Below are positions 43,957 to 52,965 of a stretch of DNA of 64,000 nt, one piece after another. The notes beneath the pieces were generated by a model. It was given only the letters and a program-made list of their open reading frames with translations. It had not been told where the DNA came from and searched no databases. The first letter of the stretch is position 1. Every line of letters starts with the position of its first letter. Position numbers and translations under genes: made by a program. The stretch comes from Thiobacillus denitrificans DSM 12475 (GTDB lineage: Bacteria; Pseudomonadota; Gammaproteobacteria; Burkholderiales; Thiobacillaceae), in NCBI RefSeq assembly GCF_000376425.1, contig NZ_AQWL01000010.1, forward strand, positions 1 through 64,000. Reading direction: 5' to 3'.

Positions 43957-44348
43957 TCGCCCGGCCGGGGGAAGTGGTCGGCGCCGGTGGACGCATCCTG
44001 AACCTGGTCGATCTCGCCGACGTCTACATGACCTTCTTCCTGCCGACCGCCGTGGCGGGGCGCGTGGCGCTCGGCACCGAGGTGCGCGTCGTGCTCGACG
44101 CCGCGCCCCAGTATGTGATTCCGGCGAGCGTGTCCTTCGTCGCCGACGTCGCGCAATTCACGCCGAAAACGGTGGAGACGGCAAGCGAGCGCGAAAAGCT
44201 GATGTTCCGCGTGCGCGCCCAGCTTCCGCCCGATCTGCTCAAGAAACATATTCTCCAGGTGAAAACGGGCCTGCCCGGCGTCGCCTACGTGCGGAGTGCC
44301 CCCGACGCCGACTGGCCCGAGCGGCTCCAGGTGAAGCTGCCGCAATGA
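43957..44348 (+). pseudogene. HlyD-family adaptor (YhiI-like), C-terminal fragment
   Basis: About 130 residues from [20 protein letters not shown] to a stop at 44346-44348. [10 protein letters not shown], the beta-barrel segment [20 protein letters not shown] and [11 protein letters not shown] are typical of the YhiI-type adaptor that pairs with RbbA. The first ~200 residues, with the membrane anchor and hairpin, are absent; to the left is antisense rbbA. Its stop overlaps the rbbA start (ATGA), as in the native hlyD-rbbA operon. Confidence 0.8.
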
Positions 44349-44987
44349 GCGAAACCGGCGACGTGATCGCATCGCCGGCCGCAGCACCTGTGGTCCGCCT
44401 GAGCGCGGTCGGCCTCGCCTACGGCAAGGTACGCGCGCTGGATTCGGTCACGCTCGAGGTGCCGGCCGGCTGCATGGTTGGCGTCATCGGACCGGATGGC
44501 GTCGGCAAATCGAGCCTTTTCTCGCTCATCACCGGCGCGCGGGCGATCCGGGACGGCCGGATCGAGGTGCTGGGCGGCGACATGTCAAATACACAGCACC
44601 GCAACGCAGTATGCCCGCGCATCGCCTACATGCCGCAGGGCCTTGGCAAGAATCTTTATCCGACGCTGTCGGTGTTCGAGAACGTCGACTTCTTCGGACG
44701 GCTTTTCGGCCACGCCCGCCATGAGCGCGAACGGCGCATCGCCGATCTGTTGCAGGCCACCGGATTGTCACCGTTCGCCGAGCGCCTCGCCGGCAAGCTG
44801 TCCGGCGGCATGAAGCAGAAGCTCGGCCTCTGTTGCGCGCTGATCCACGATCCCGACCTGCTGATCCTCGACGAGCCCACCACCGGCGTCGACCCGCTGT
44901 CGCGACGGCAGTTCTGGGAACTCGTCGAGCGCATCCGTGCCAACCGGCCCGGCATGAGTGTGCTGGTCGCCACCGCCTACATGGAAG
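44345..44987 (+). pseudogene. rbbA: rbbA, N-terminal fragment on the inverted segment
   Basis: About 214 residues holding most of ATPase domain 1: Walker [12 protein letters not shown], signature LSGGMKQKL, Walker [21 protein letters not shown], and the H-loop region [11 protein letters not shown]. After ATGGAA at 44981-44986 the sequence changes to the AcrA-like gene and the frame becomes nonsense, stopping at 45181. The continuation of this domain is on the minus strand, starting near 43956. Confidence 0.85.
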
Positions 44988-46037
44988 GTGCTGACGGTAC
45001 GGGCAGAATCCGTGCCGGTAACAGCCGAACTACCCGGGCGCACTTCGCCTTATCTGGTGGCCGAATTGCGGCCGCAGGTGGGCGGCATCGTCAAGCAGCG
45101 CCTGTTCAAGGAGGGCAGCGATGTCAAGGCAGGTCAGGTGCTGTATCGGATCGACCCGGCGACCTACCAGGCGGCCTATGACAGTGCACGCGCGAGTCTG
45201 ACACGGGCGGATGCCAACCTGGAAGTCGCGCGGCAGAAGGCTGTGCGTTACGCCGATCTGGTGAAAATCGAGGCGGTGAGCGCTCAGGCCAACGAAGAAG
45301 CACAGGCCGCACAGAAGCAGGCCCAGGCTGATGTCGGCACGGCGAAGGCGGCACTCGACAAGGCGCGCGTCGATCTCGACTTCACCCGTGTCACGTCGCC
45401 GATTGCCGGACGCATTGGCCGTTCGACTGTGACGGCGGGGGCACTGGTTACCGCGAACCAGCAAGCAGCGCTCGCCACGGTGCAGCAACTCGACCCGATC
45501 TATGTCGACGTGACGCAGTCCAGTGCCAAGCTGCTGGGCCTGAAACGCGATCTCGAATCCGGTAAGCTGCAGCGAGCGACGGGCAATACTGTACCGGTGC
45601 AACTGGTGCTGGAAGACGGTAGCGTCTACGGTGCCGAAGGCCGGCTGGCGTTCTCGGAAGTATCTGTCGACGAAGGCACCGGCAGCGTGACGCTGCGCGC
45701 GGTGTTTCCCAATCCGAAGGGTGATTTGTTGCCCGGCATGTATGTTCGCGCACGCCTGACGCAGGGCGTGAATCGCGCTGCCATGCTGGTGCCGCACGCG
45801 GCCGTCAGCCGCACGCCACGCGGCGAAGCGCAGGTGATGGTGGTGAACGCCGAGAACAAGGTCGAGCCGCGCGCCGTCAAGGCAGAGCAATCGATCGTCG
45901 ACAAATGGGTGGTGACCGAGGGCCTCGCCGCGGGTGACCGTGTCATCGTCGAAGGCCTGCAGAAGGTGAAACCGGGTGCGCCAGTGCAGGCGCAGGAGGC
46001 CGGTTCAGCGCCTGCCGCCGCGACCGTGGCAAAGTGA
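44988..46037 (+). pseudogene. AcrA-like RND adaptor without its signal peptide
   Basis: About 350 residues of an RND membrane fusion protein: [20 protein letters not shown], lipoyl half [20 protein letters not shown], hairpin, second half RVTSPIAGRIGRSTVTAGAL, and the barrel PKGDLLPGMYVRARL. The lipoprotein signal and the first residues are missing, because the frame joins rbbA sequence at about 44987. A GTG at 44958 inside rbbA could start translation, but the product would lack an export signal and should not reach the periplasm. It precedes an intact AcrB-like gene by 11 bp. Confidence 0.75.
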
Positions 46038-46048
46038 GGTAACGGACC

Positions 46049-49000
46049 ATGGCCAGCTTCTTCATCGACCGCCCCATCTTCGCGTGGGTCATCGCCATCG
46101 TCATCATGCTCGCGGGTGGATTGTCGATCCTGTCGCTGCCGGTGTCGCAGTATCCGGCCATCGCGCCACCCACCATCGCCATCAACGCCACCTATCCCGG
46201 CGCGTCGGCGAAGACGGTGGAAGACTCCGTCACCCAGATCATCGAGCAGAAGATGACCGGCCTCGACAATCTGCTCTACATGAGCTCGCAGTCCGATTCC
46301 TATGGCCGCGCCACGCTGAGTCTGACCTTCGACGCCGGCACCGACCCCGACATTGCCCAGGTGCAGGTGCAGAACAAGATGCAGACCGGTTTGCCGCTGC
46401 TGCCGCTGGCAGTGCAGCAGCAGGGGGTGCAGGTGGCGAAATCGGCGCGCAACTTCCTCATGGTGCTCGGCTTCGTTTCCAGGGACGGCAGCCATAGTCG
46501 GGAGGACCTCGCTGACTTCCTCAGCGCCACGGTGCAGGATCCGCTGTCGCGCGTCACCGGAGTCGGCGAGGTGCAGGTGTTCGGCGCGCCGTACGCCATG
46601 CGCGTGTGGCTTGATCCGGCCAGGCTGAACAGCCTCAGGCTCACGCCAGGTGACGTGCAGGCCGCGATCCGTGCGCAAAACGCCCAGGTCTCGGCCGGTC
46701 AGCTCGGTGGCACGCCGGCGGTCAAGGGCCAGGGCTTTACCGCATCGGTCACGGCACAGAGCCGGCTGCAGACCGTCGAGCAGTTCGAGCAGATCCTGCT
46801 GCGCAGTTCGGCACAGGGCGGCGAGGTGCGCCTGAAGGACGTCGCAAAAGTCGAGATCGGTTCCGAGAACTACGGTTTCCTCAGCCGCTACAACGGCCAA
46901 CCCGCAGCAGGTATCGGCATCAAGCTCGCCGCCGGCGCCAACGCGCTCGATACCGCGGATGCGGTGCGCGCCAAAATCGAGCAGATGAAGCCGTATTTCC
47001 CGGCGGGCATGGATGTGGTGGTGCCCTACGACACCACGCCTTTCGTCAAGATTTCCATCATGAACGTGGTGGAGACGCTGATCGAGGCGGTCATCCTGGT
47101 GTTCCTGGTGATGTATCTGTTCCTGCAGAATTTCCGCGCCACGATCATTCCGACCATCGCCGTGCCGGTGGTACTGCTTGGCACCTTCGGCGTGATGGCG
47201 GCGTTCGGCTTCTCGATCAACACGCTGACCATGTTCGGCCTGGTGCTGGCCATCGGCCTGCTGGTGGACGACGCCATCGTGGTGGTCGAAAACGTCGAGC
47301 GCATCATGAGCGAGGAAGGCCTGTCGCCGAAGGAGGCGACCAAGAAATCGATGCGCCAGATCACCGGCGCGCTGGTCGGCATCGGCCTGGTGCTGTCAGC
47401 GGTATTCGTGCCGATGGCCTTCTTCGGCGGTTCCACCGGCGTTATCTATCGCCAGTTCTCGATCACCATCGTCGCGGCGATGGCGCTGTCGGTACTGGTG
47501 GCGATCGTGTTCACGCCGGCGCTGTGCGCAACCATGCTGAAGCCGGTCGAAAAAGGTCACGAACACGGCGAGGGCGGGACCTTCGGGAAATTCTTCCACT
47601 GGTTCAACCGCATGTTCGCCCGCAATACCGAGCGCTACGAATCGGCGGTGGGCAAGATCCTCACGCGCAGCCTGCGCTTCCTGGCGATCTACGTCGCCAT
47701 CATCGGCGTGCTGGTGCTGCTGTTCTTCCGCCTGCAGACGTCCTTCCTGCCGGAGGAAGACCAAGGTCTGATGTTCACCCAGGTCATGCTGCCGGCCGGC
47801 GCGACCCAGGAGCGCACCGTCGAGGTGCTGAAGAAGGTCGAGCACCACTTCCTTGAGGGCGAGAAGGACAACGTGAACTCGATTTTCACCATAGCCGGCT
47901 TCAGCTTCGGGGGCACGGGCCAGAACATGGGCCTGGGCTTCGTCAGCATGAAGCACTGGGACGAACGCCCCGAGCCGGGGCAGGACGTGAAATCGGTCGC
48001 CGGCCGTGCGATGGCGGCGTTCTCGCAGATCCGCGAGGCGATGGTGTTCGCTTTCGTGCCGCCGGCGGTGCTTGAGCTCGGCACCGCCAGCGGTTTCAAC
48101 GTGCAGTTGCAGGACCGTGCTGGTCTCGGCCACGACGCGCTGATCGCGGCGCGCAACCAGTTCCTCGGCATGGCGTCGCAGGACAAGCGCCTGGTCGCGG
48201 TGCGCCCCAACGGCCAGGATGACGTCGCCGAGTACCAGCTCGACATCGACCATGCCAAGGCCGGCGCGCTCGGCGTCTCGGTGGCGGACATCAACGACAC
48301 CCTCGCCACCGCCTGGGGCGGCACCTATGTCAACGATTTCATCGATCGTGGCCGCATCAAGAAAGTGTATCTGCAGGCCGACGCCGATGCGCGCATGAAG
48401 CCCGAGGATCTGTCCAAGTGGTACCTGCGCAACAAGCAGGGCGAGATGGTGCCCTTGTCGGCATTCGCCACCGCGCACTGGGTCTATGGCTCGCCGCGGC
48501 TGGAGCGCTTCAACGGCCAGCCGTCGGTTGAGTTGCAAGGACAGGCCGCGCCCGGCCTGTCGTCGGGCGACGCGATGGCGGCGGTCGAGGAGATCATCGC
48601 CAAGCTGCCGCCCGGAATCGGTTACGAATGGAGCGGCACCTCCTACGAGGAACGCCGCAGCGGTTCGCAGGCGCCTGGGCTGTACGCGCTGTCGCTGCTG
48701 GTGGTGTTCCTCTGCCTGGCGGCGCTATATGAAAGCTGGTCGGTGCCGTTCGCGGTGATGCTGGTGGTGCCGCTCGGGGTGGTCGGCGCGCTGCTTGCCG
48801 CTTCCGGCCGCGGCCTGTCGAACGACGTCTATTTCCAGGTCGGCCTCCTGGCCACCATCGGCCTGTCGTCGAAGAACGCGATCCTGATCGTGGAATTCGC
48901 CAAGGCGCAGATGGAGAAGGAGGGCAAGGATCTGATCACGGCGACGCTCGAAGCGGTGCGCATGCGCTTGCGCCCGATCCTGATGACCTCGCTCGCCTTC

Positions 49001-49213
49001 GGTCTTGGCGTGCTGCCGCTGGCGATCGCCACCGGCGCCGGCTCGGGTAGCCAGAACGCGATCGGCACCGGTGTGCTCGGCGGCACTATCGCCGGCACCC
49101 TGCTCGGCCTCTTCTTCATCCCGCTGTTCTACGTGGTGATCATGCGCCTGTTCAAGAGCAAGCCACAGGCGGCTGACGCAGCCTCTTCAGCGACCCAACA
49201 GGAGGCCAAGTGA
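46049..49213 (+). CDS. acrB: RND multidrug efflux pump, AcrB/MexB-type (HAE-1)
   Basis: A full-length 1054-residue proton-driven pump. The N-terminus [19 protein letters not shown] and [14 protein letters not shown] are classic. Helix 4 has [18 protein letters not shown] with the Asp pair of the proton relay, and helix 10-11 contains [14 protein letters not shown] with the Lys. The [15 protein letters not shown] segment near the end is also conserved. It exports diverse lipophilic compounds with the adaptor before it and the channel after it. The stop overlaps the channel start (TGATG). The intact gene behind a damaged adaptor suggests recent damage. Confidence 0.93.
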   Translation: MASFFIDRPIFAWVIAIVIMLAGGLSILSLPVSQYPAIAPPTIAINATYPGASAKTVEDSVTQIIEQKMTGLDNLLYMSSQSDSYGRATLSLTFDAGTDPDIAQVQVQNKMQTGLPLLPLAVQQQGVQVAKSARNFLMVLGFVSRDGSHSREDLADFLSATVQDPLSRVTGVGEVQVFGAPYAMRVWLDPARLNSLRLTPGDVQAAIRAQNAQVSAGQLGGTPAVKGQGFTASVTAQSRLQTVEQFEQILLRSSAQGGEVRLKDVAKVEIGSENYGFLSRYNGQPAAGIGIKLAAGANALDTADAVRAKIEQMKPYFPAGMDVVVPYDTTPFVKISIMNVVETLIEAVILVFLVMYLFLQNFRATIIPTIAVPVVLLGTFGVMAAFGFSINTLTMFGLVLAIGLLVDDAIVVVENVERIMSEEGLSPKEATKKSMRQITGALVGIGLVLSAVFVPMAFFGGSTGVIYRQFSITIVAAMALSVLVAIVFTPALCATMLKPVEKGHEHGEGGTFGKFFHWFNRMFARNTERYESAVGKILTRSLRFLAIYVAIIGVLVLLFFRLQTSFLPEEDQGLMFTQVMLPAGATQERTVEVLKKVEHHFLEGEKDNVNSIFTIAGFSFGGTGQNMGLGFVSMKHWDERPEPGQDVKSVAGRAMAAFSQIREAMVFAFVPPAVLELGTASGFNVQLQDRAGLGHDALIAARNQFLGMASQDKRLVAVRPNGQDDVAEYQLDIDHAKAGALGVSVADINDTLATAWGGTYVNDFIDRGRIKKVYLQADADARMKPEDLSKWYLRNKQGEMVPLSAFATAHWVYGSPRLERFNGQPSVELQGQAAPGLSSGDAMAAVEEIIAKLPPGIGYEWSGTSYEERRSGSQAPGLYALSLLVVFLCLAALYESWSVPFAVMLVVPLGVVGALLAASGRGLSNDVYFQVGLLATIGLSSKNAILIVEFAKAQMEKEGKDLITATLEAVRMRLRPILMTSLAFGLGVLPLAIATGAGSGSQNAIGTGVLGGTIAGTLLGLFFIPLFYVVIMRLFKSKPQAADAASSATQQEAK

Positions 49214-50610
49214 TGAGCCCGTTACGCACCCTGACCGTCGCAATTGCCGCCAGCCTCGCGAGCGCATGCACGATGATCCCGGAATACCAGCGGCCCGTGG
49301 CGCCAGTACCGGCGAATTTTCCGAATGCGCCCCAGGCAGCTGAGGCAACGCCGGCCGACGCCATCGCCTGGCGTGATTACTTCGCCGATGCCCAGCTGCG
49401 CGACGTGATTGCGCTGGCGCTCGCCAACAACCGCGACCTGCGTGTAGCCGCACTCAACATCGAGCAGGCGCGCGCGCAGTACCGCATCCAGCGCGCCGAT
49501 CTGTTCCCCACGATCGGCGCCACCGGCGAGCAGACCGCGCAGCGCCTGCCGGGCGATCTCAGCGGCAGCGGCGACGCCGATGTATTCCGCCAGTACAGCG
49601 CCACCGTGGGCTTTTCTGCCTACGAACTGGATTTCTTCGGCCGCATCCGCAGCCTCAATGCGCAGGCGCTCGAACTCTACTTTGGCACCGAAGAAGCGCG
49701 CCGCAGCGCCCAGATCAGCCTGGTGGCCGAAGTCGCCAGCATCTGGATGACACTCGCGTACGACAGGGAACGCCTGGCGCTGGCGCGCAACACCTACGAA
49801 TCGCGGCTGAAGTCCCACGATCTGATCCGCCGCAGTTCCGAAGCCGGTGCGGTCTCGGCACTCGACGTGCACCAATCGCAGCAGCTGCTGCAAAGCGCGC
49901 GTGCCGACGTTGCGCGTTTCAGCAGCTTCGTCGCGCAGGACGAGAATGCGCTGGCGCTCGTCGTTGGCGCACCGGTGCCCGCCGACCTGCTGCCCGACAC
50001 GCTCACCGACACGGTCAGCGCAGTCGCCGAATTGCCTGCGGGCGTGCCTTCCGAGGTGCTCACCCGCCGCCCCGACGTCCTGCAGGCGGAGCGCAGCCTG
50101 CGCGCGGCCAATGCGAGCATCGGCGCCGCGCGCGCGGCCTTCTTTCCGAGCATCAGCCTGACCGCCGCCGCCGGCACTGCCAGCAGCACGCTGGACGGAC
50201 TTTTCGGAGGCGGCTCCGGCACCTGGAACTTCATTCCGCTGATCCGCATCCCGATCTTCGAGGCCGGCCGCCTGCAGGCGAGTCTCGATGTGGCAGAAGT
50301 GCAGCGCGACATCAACGTGGCCTTTTATGAGAAGACCATCCAGACCGCGTTCCGCGAGGTGGCCGACGCGCTCGCCGACCGCGCCACGCTCGCCGAGCGG
50401 CTCGACGCCCGGCGCCAGCAGGTCGAGGCCACGCAGGCAGCTTTCCGCCTCGCGGAAGCGCGCTACAAGGGCGGGGTGGACAGCTTCCTCGGCCTGCTCG
50501 ATGCCCAGCGTTCGCTCTACCTTGCCGAACAGGAGCTGATCTTCGTGCGGCTGGCCGACGCCACTAATCGGGTGGCGTTGTACAAGGTGCTCGGCGGTGG
50601 TTGGCAATGA
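49213..50610 (+). CDS. OprM/NodT-family outer-membrane efflux lipoprotein
   Basis: About 465 residues. A lipoprotein signal (TLTVAIAASLASAC) precedes mature Cys-Thr-Met-Ile-Pro, the standard start of OprM-type channels. The two repeats have the typical WRDYFADAQLRDVIALALAN, NNRDLRVAALNIEQARAQY and EVLTRRPDVLQAERSLRAAN elements. It is the outer-membrane part of the RND pump encoded before it. AGGAGG precedes the start by 8 bp; the in-frame GTG one codon earlier is less likely. Confidence 0.92.
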   Translation: MSPLRTLTVAIAASLASACTMIPEYQRPVAPVPANFPNAPQAAEATPADAIAWRDYFADAQLRDVIALALANNRDLRVAALNIEQARAQYRIQRADLFPTIGATGEQTAQRLPGDLSGSGDADVFRQYSATVGFSAYELDFFGRIRSLNAQALELYFGTEEARRSAQISLVAEVASIWMTLAYDRERLALARNTYESRLKSHDLIRRSSEAGAVSALDVHQSQQLLQSARADVARFSSFVAQDENALALVVGAPVPADLLPDTLTDTVSAVAELPAGVPSEVLTRRPDVLQAERSLRAANASIGAARAAFFPSISLTAAAGTASSTLDGLFGGGSGTWNFIPLIRIPIFEAGRLQASLDVAEVQRDINVAFYEKTIQTAFREVADALADRATLAERLDARRQQVEATQAAFRLAEARYKGGVDSFLGLLDAQRSLYLAEQELIFVRLADATNRVALYKVLGGGWQ

Positions 50611-50794
50611 TAAAGGCTGTGCCCAGATAACGACGCGCAGCCCTTCGATTTTGTGTGGGCACATGCGATGCTGCAATCGGTGATTGTCCGTTTAAGGCTG
50701 GCGTTCTCCATCAACCCGTCTGCAATGAGTCGAAAATGACGATTCGGCATCTTCAGAAGCAGATGTTCCTGAATGACCGGGTGTGGAAAGTGGG
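50611..50794. other. Short intergenic stretch
   Basis: It follows the efflux operon and leads into the repeat element. No gene was recognised. No clear terminator was seen. Confidence 0.4.
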
Positions 50795-51197
50795 GACCGG
50801 CTGCTTCGGCCGATTATGTAGACCATCTGATTATGTGGAGTTGCCACAGTGAATTATCTCGGGAGCCATGTACCGTGCGGCTTTTCCAAAGTAATTGGCT
50901 GTACGAAGTCATCATAATTTCTGAAGTTTGACGGCTACCGGAAGAGGCAAGATCGGTCGTTGGTATCCCGTGGGGCCGCACAAAGACTGGTAGTGCCACG
51001 ATGATTGGCCTCCGAATGTCACCTCGACTACATTTCCATATGCTTGGTGACTTGTGGATTATGTTGACCGTGGTCTTGTCGTCACCCGTGCCAGCTAAGG
51101 TCTCAGGGTAAGCGCAGGGCATCAAGTCCACATAATCGAGGTGTCTACATAATCGGCCTTATGTGGAGCTCCACATAAGGCCGATGACCAGCCGGTC
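50795..51197. mobile_element. MITE-like or recombinase-site element with 32-bp terminal inverted repeats
   Basis: Repeats at 50808-50839 and 51127-51158 are inverted copies identical except for a 5-base block in the middle. Each contains GATTATGT(A/G)GA twice as direct repeats. Outside them, GACCGGCTG (50795-50803) and CAGCCGGTC (51189-51197) also pair. The ~290 bp between the repeats encode nothing recognisable; a 105-residue minus-strand frame spanning 50814-51131 shows no family. The doubled arms and the inverted core (see the palindrome) look like binding sites for a tyrosine recombinase. It lies between the RND operon and the Wadjet operon. Confidence 0.6.
51152..51185. repeat. 34-bp perfect palindrome
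   Basis: The left half reads ATCGGCCTTATGTGGAG and the right half is its exact reverse complement, centred on GAGCTC at 51166-51171. It overlaps the right terminal repeat of the element. TTATGTGGAG also occurs in the left repeat (50831-50840), there followed by an imperfect inverted partner. Confidence 0.85.
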
Positions 51198-51259
51198 AGG
51201 GCTATCTGGTTTATTGTCTTTCGATAGCAAAGTTCAATTTGCACATGGTATTGCGATAC

Positions 51260-51826
51260 TCACAAGTCAAGTAGCATGGCTTCTTCGCTGGAAAGCCAGC
51301 GCTTACCAAAGCACTTCGGGAAGGTACTACAGCCCCAAAAGTAACCATGCTGGCTTTCCCGCAACACCATTTTGGCGCCGCACTTGCGACATTTCTTTCC
51401 GGAGTTCTCAAGGTGGGAAAGGCAATGGTGGAAATCAATCTCGCCTGCCCTGACGGCTGAAAAGGGAAGAGTCTTTGCCTTTGAAATGAGTTCGCGCATT
51501 TCCTTTTCTGCGCGTTTTGCTACGAGGTACGGAGCGAGCTGCTCTCCAAGCTCGCCAAATCTGCAGGCGAGTTCTTGGGCGTCATCATGGGTGTGAATCC
51601 AGTCTTTCTCATCAAGAGCCTCAATGAATTCGCGTAAAGCGCTTTCAACGACATTGAGCGATTTCAAGAATTGAATAGATTCATTCGTGAAATCTGACTT
51701 GGATTGCCTGTGACTGGATCGAAGCAGGGAAAGTTGCTCGCTGATCAACGCGAGGAGCTTGTGCTCATCTGTGCATGTACTTAATGCGACCCGGAGCGAT
51801 TCAATAGTTTCAGAAATCGACATCAT
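51260..51826 (-). CDS. Topoisomerase-type C4 zinc-finger protein coupled to jetD
   Basis: A 188-residue protein with a helical N-terminal ~130 residues (SIQFLKSLNVVESALREFIE and a run of charged helices) and a C-terminal zinc ribbon like those at the end of type IA topoisomerases: Cys146 and Cys149 in CRKCGAK, then Cys166 and Cys172 in GYFWGCSTFPKCFGKRW. Such ribbons bind single-stranded or distorted DNA. It starts within the jetD stop (ATGATG), so it is translated with the Wadjet genes. It is not part of the standard four-gene set I know, so it may be a DNA-sensing accessory. Confidence 0.75.
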   Translation of the reverse strand: MMSISETIESLRVALSTCTDEHKLLALISEQLSLLRSSHRQSKSDFTNESIQFLKSLNVVESALREFIEALDEKDWIHTHDDAQELACRFGELGEQLAPYLVAKRAEKEMRELISKAKTLPFSAVRAGEIDFHHCLSHLENSGKKCRKCGAKMVLRESQHGYFWGCSTFPKCFGKRWLSSEEAMLLDL

Positions 51827-52965
51827 CTGTTTAGGAAACCAGGAACTTTACTGTCTATCTCAAGTGCAAACGGCGCAAGTAACTCAATATCCAAGGGTGA
51901 TACCTGTTCCTGGTCGACGCCTCGTGATATGCAGATATTGAGAAGCCCAGTGGCCACAGGATCGTCTTTTAAAACGGATCTTGGCATAGTTGGCTGGCGT
52001 TCTTTACTCACGGCCTTAACGTATGGATGCGATTGTGGTGGATCCCCCACTGAGGCAGCCATTGGCTTGTAGAGTGCACTGAGTTGAAGGTTGGGGATGG
52101 CCTTCCTGAGCCTCATATATATTTCGATCCCCGCTATATCAAGATCACCCCAGAAGGTGATGCTGGGGTGTTTCAAAAGAGCTTTCGCGCTCGGACACGT
52201 CGATCCCTCACGTGTCAGGGTAATCGCACCAGAAAACCGCTCTTCAACCATATTCGCGAGCTGTTTGCCGTAGTCATCCTCGGCCGTGCTGAGCCCGAAT
52301 CCGAACGTAGCGATGAAGGCACATCGGTTCACTGCCTGCGTGGATATCGCCATTTCGAAGGCGGCGGGGTTTTCCACAAGAACAACCGTTTTGGGTGAGG
52401 CGCATCCAGCAACGACGACGTATAACGGGTGTGAAGGGAATTTCTGAGGATCAATACCGAAGATCTTGAGGTGGCGTTTGGGGAGGCTATTGAGCATCTT
52501 CGATGAGCCGAGCAAGTATCTGGCACTTACAAGATAAGCGGGTTGGCCGAGCAATTTGGCTTGGTCCTGGCGGAGCCTCACGAGACCGTCTAGCAGCAGC
52601 CCCATGTCGTCCCTCGAAAGGTCTTGAATGGTGTCTGCCATAGGCAATAGCGCATCGATATCTGCTTGGCTAATCCCGCCCTTATCCTCAAGGGCAAAAG
52701 ACCAGCGCAGGACATATTCCGGGACATCCTGAACCGGTTTCGTCACCGTGATATAGCTACTGACGGGCTCTCCCCGATCATCCGAGCTGAACTCCAGATG
52801 ACCATCCTCTCGCAGTAGCATGAGTGCTTTTCTAATGGCGACAGGGTCATTGATCACCTCGGCACGCAACTTGCCCATGACGCCCTTCGTAAGGACTTTG
52901 CCAGTGGAATTGCCCTTGGTTCGTTTAAAAAACCATTGCTGAATTCTTTCCTCGAATTCAGGCAT
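51823..52965 (-). CDS. jetD: JetD-type nuclease subunit of a Wadjet system (Toprim/DUF2220-like)
   Basis: A 380-residue protein with winged-helix-like N-terminal parts and a C-terminal Toprim-like domain. The acidic residues are visible: Glu198 in VVLVENPAAFE, and Asp274 and Asp276 in ITFWGDLDIAGIEIY. JetD resembles topoisomerase VI subunit A and cuts DNA after the SMC complex has extruded a small circular plasmid. It overlaps jetC by 8 bp and its stop overlaps the zinc-finger gene. The presence of JetD marks the complex as anti-plasmid defence rather than a housekeeping condensin. Confidence 0.85.
   Translation of the reverse strand: MPEFEERIQQWFFKRTKGNSTGKVLTKGVMGKLRAEVINDPVAIRKALMLLREDGHLEFSSDDRGEPVSSYITVTKPVQDVPEYVLRWSFALEDKGGISQADIDALLPMADTIQDLSRDDMGLLLDGLVRLRQDQAKLLGQPAYLVSARYLLGSSKMLNSLPKRHLKIFGIDPQKFPSHPLYVVVAGCASPKTVVLVENPAAFEMAISTQAVNRCAFIATFGFGLSTAEDDYGKQLANMVEERFSGAITLTREGSTCPSAKALLKHPSITFWGDLDIAGIEIYMRLRKAIPNLQLSALYKPMAASVGDPPQSHPYVKAVSKERQPTMPRSVLKDDPVATGLLNICISRGVDQEQVSPLDIELLAPFALEIDSKVPGFLNR

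Noticed and set aside
50814-51131. A 105-residue minus-strand frame inside the repeat element
   Set aside because: No ribosome site or recognisable motif, and it starts and ends inside the terminal repeats; probably chance.
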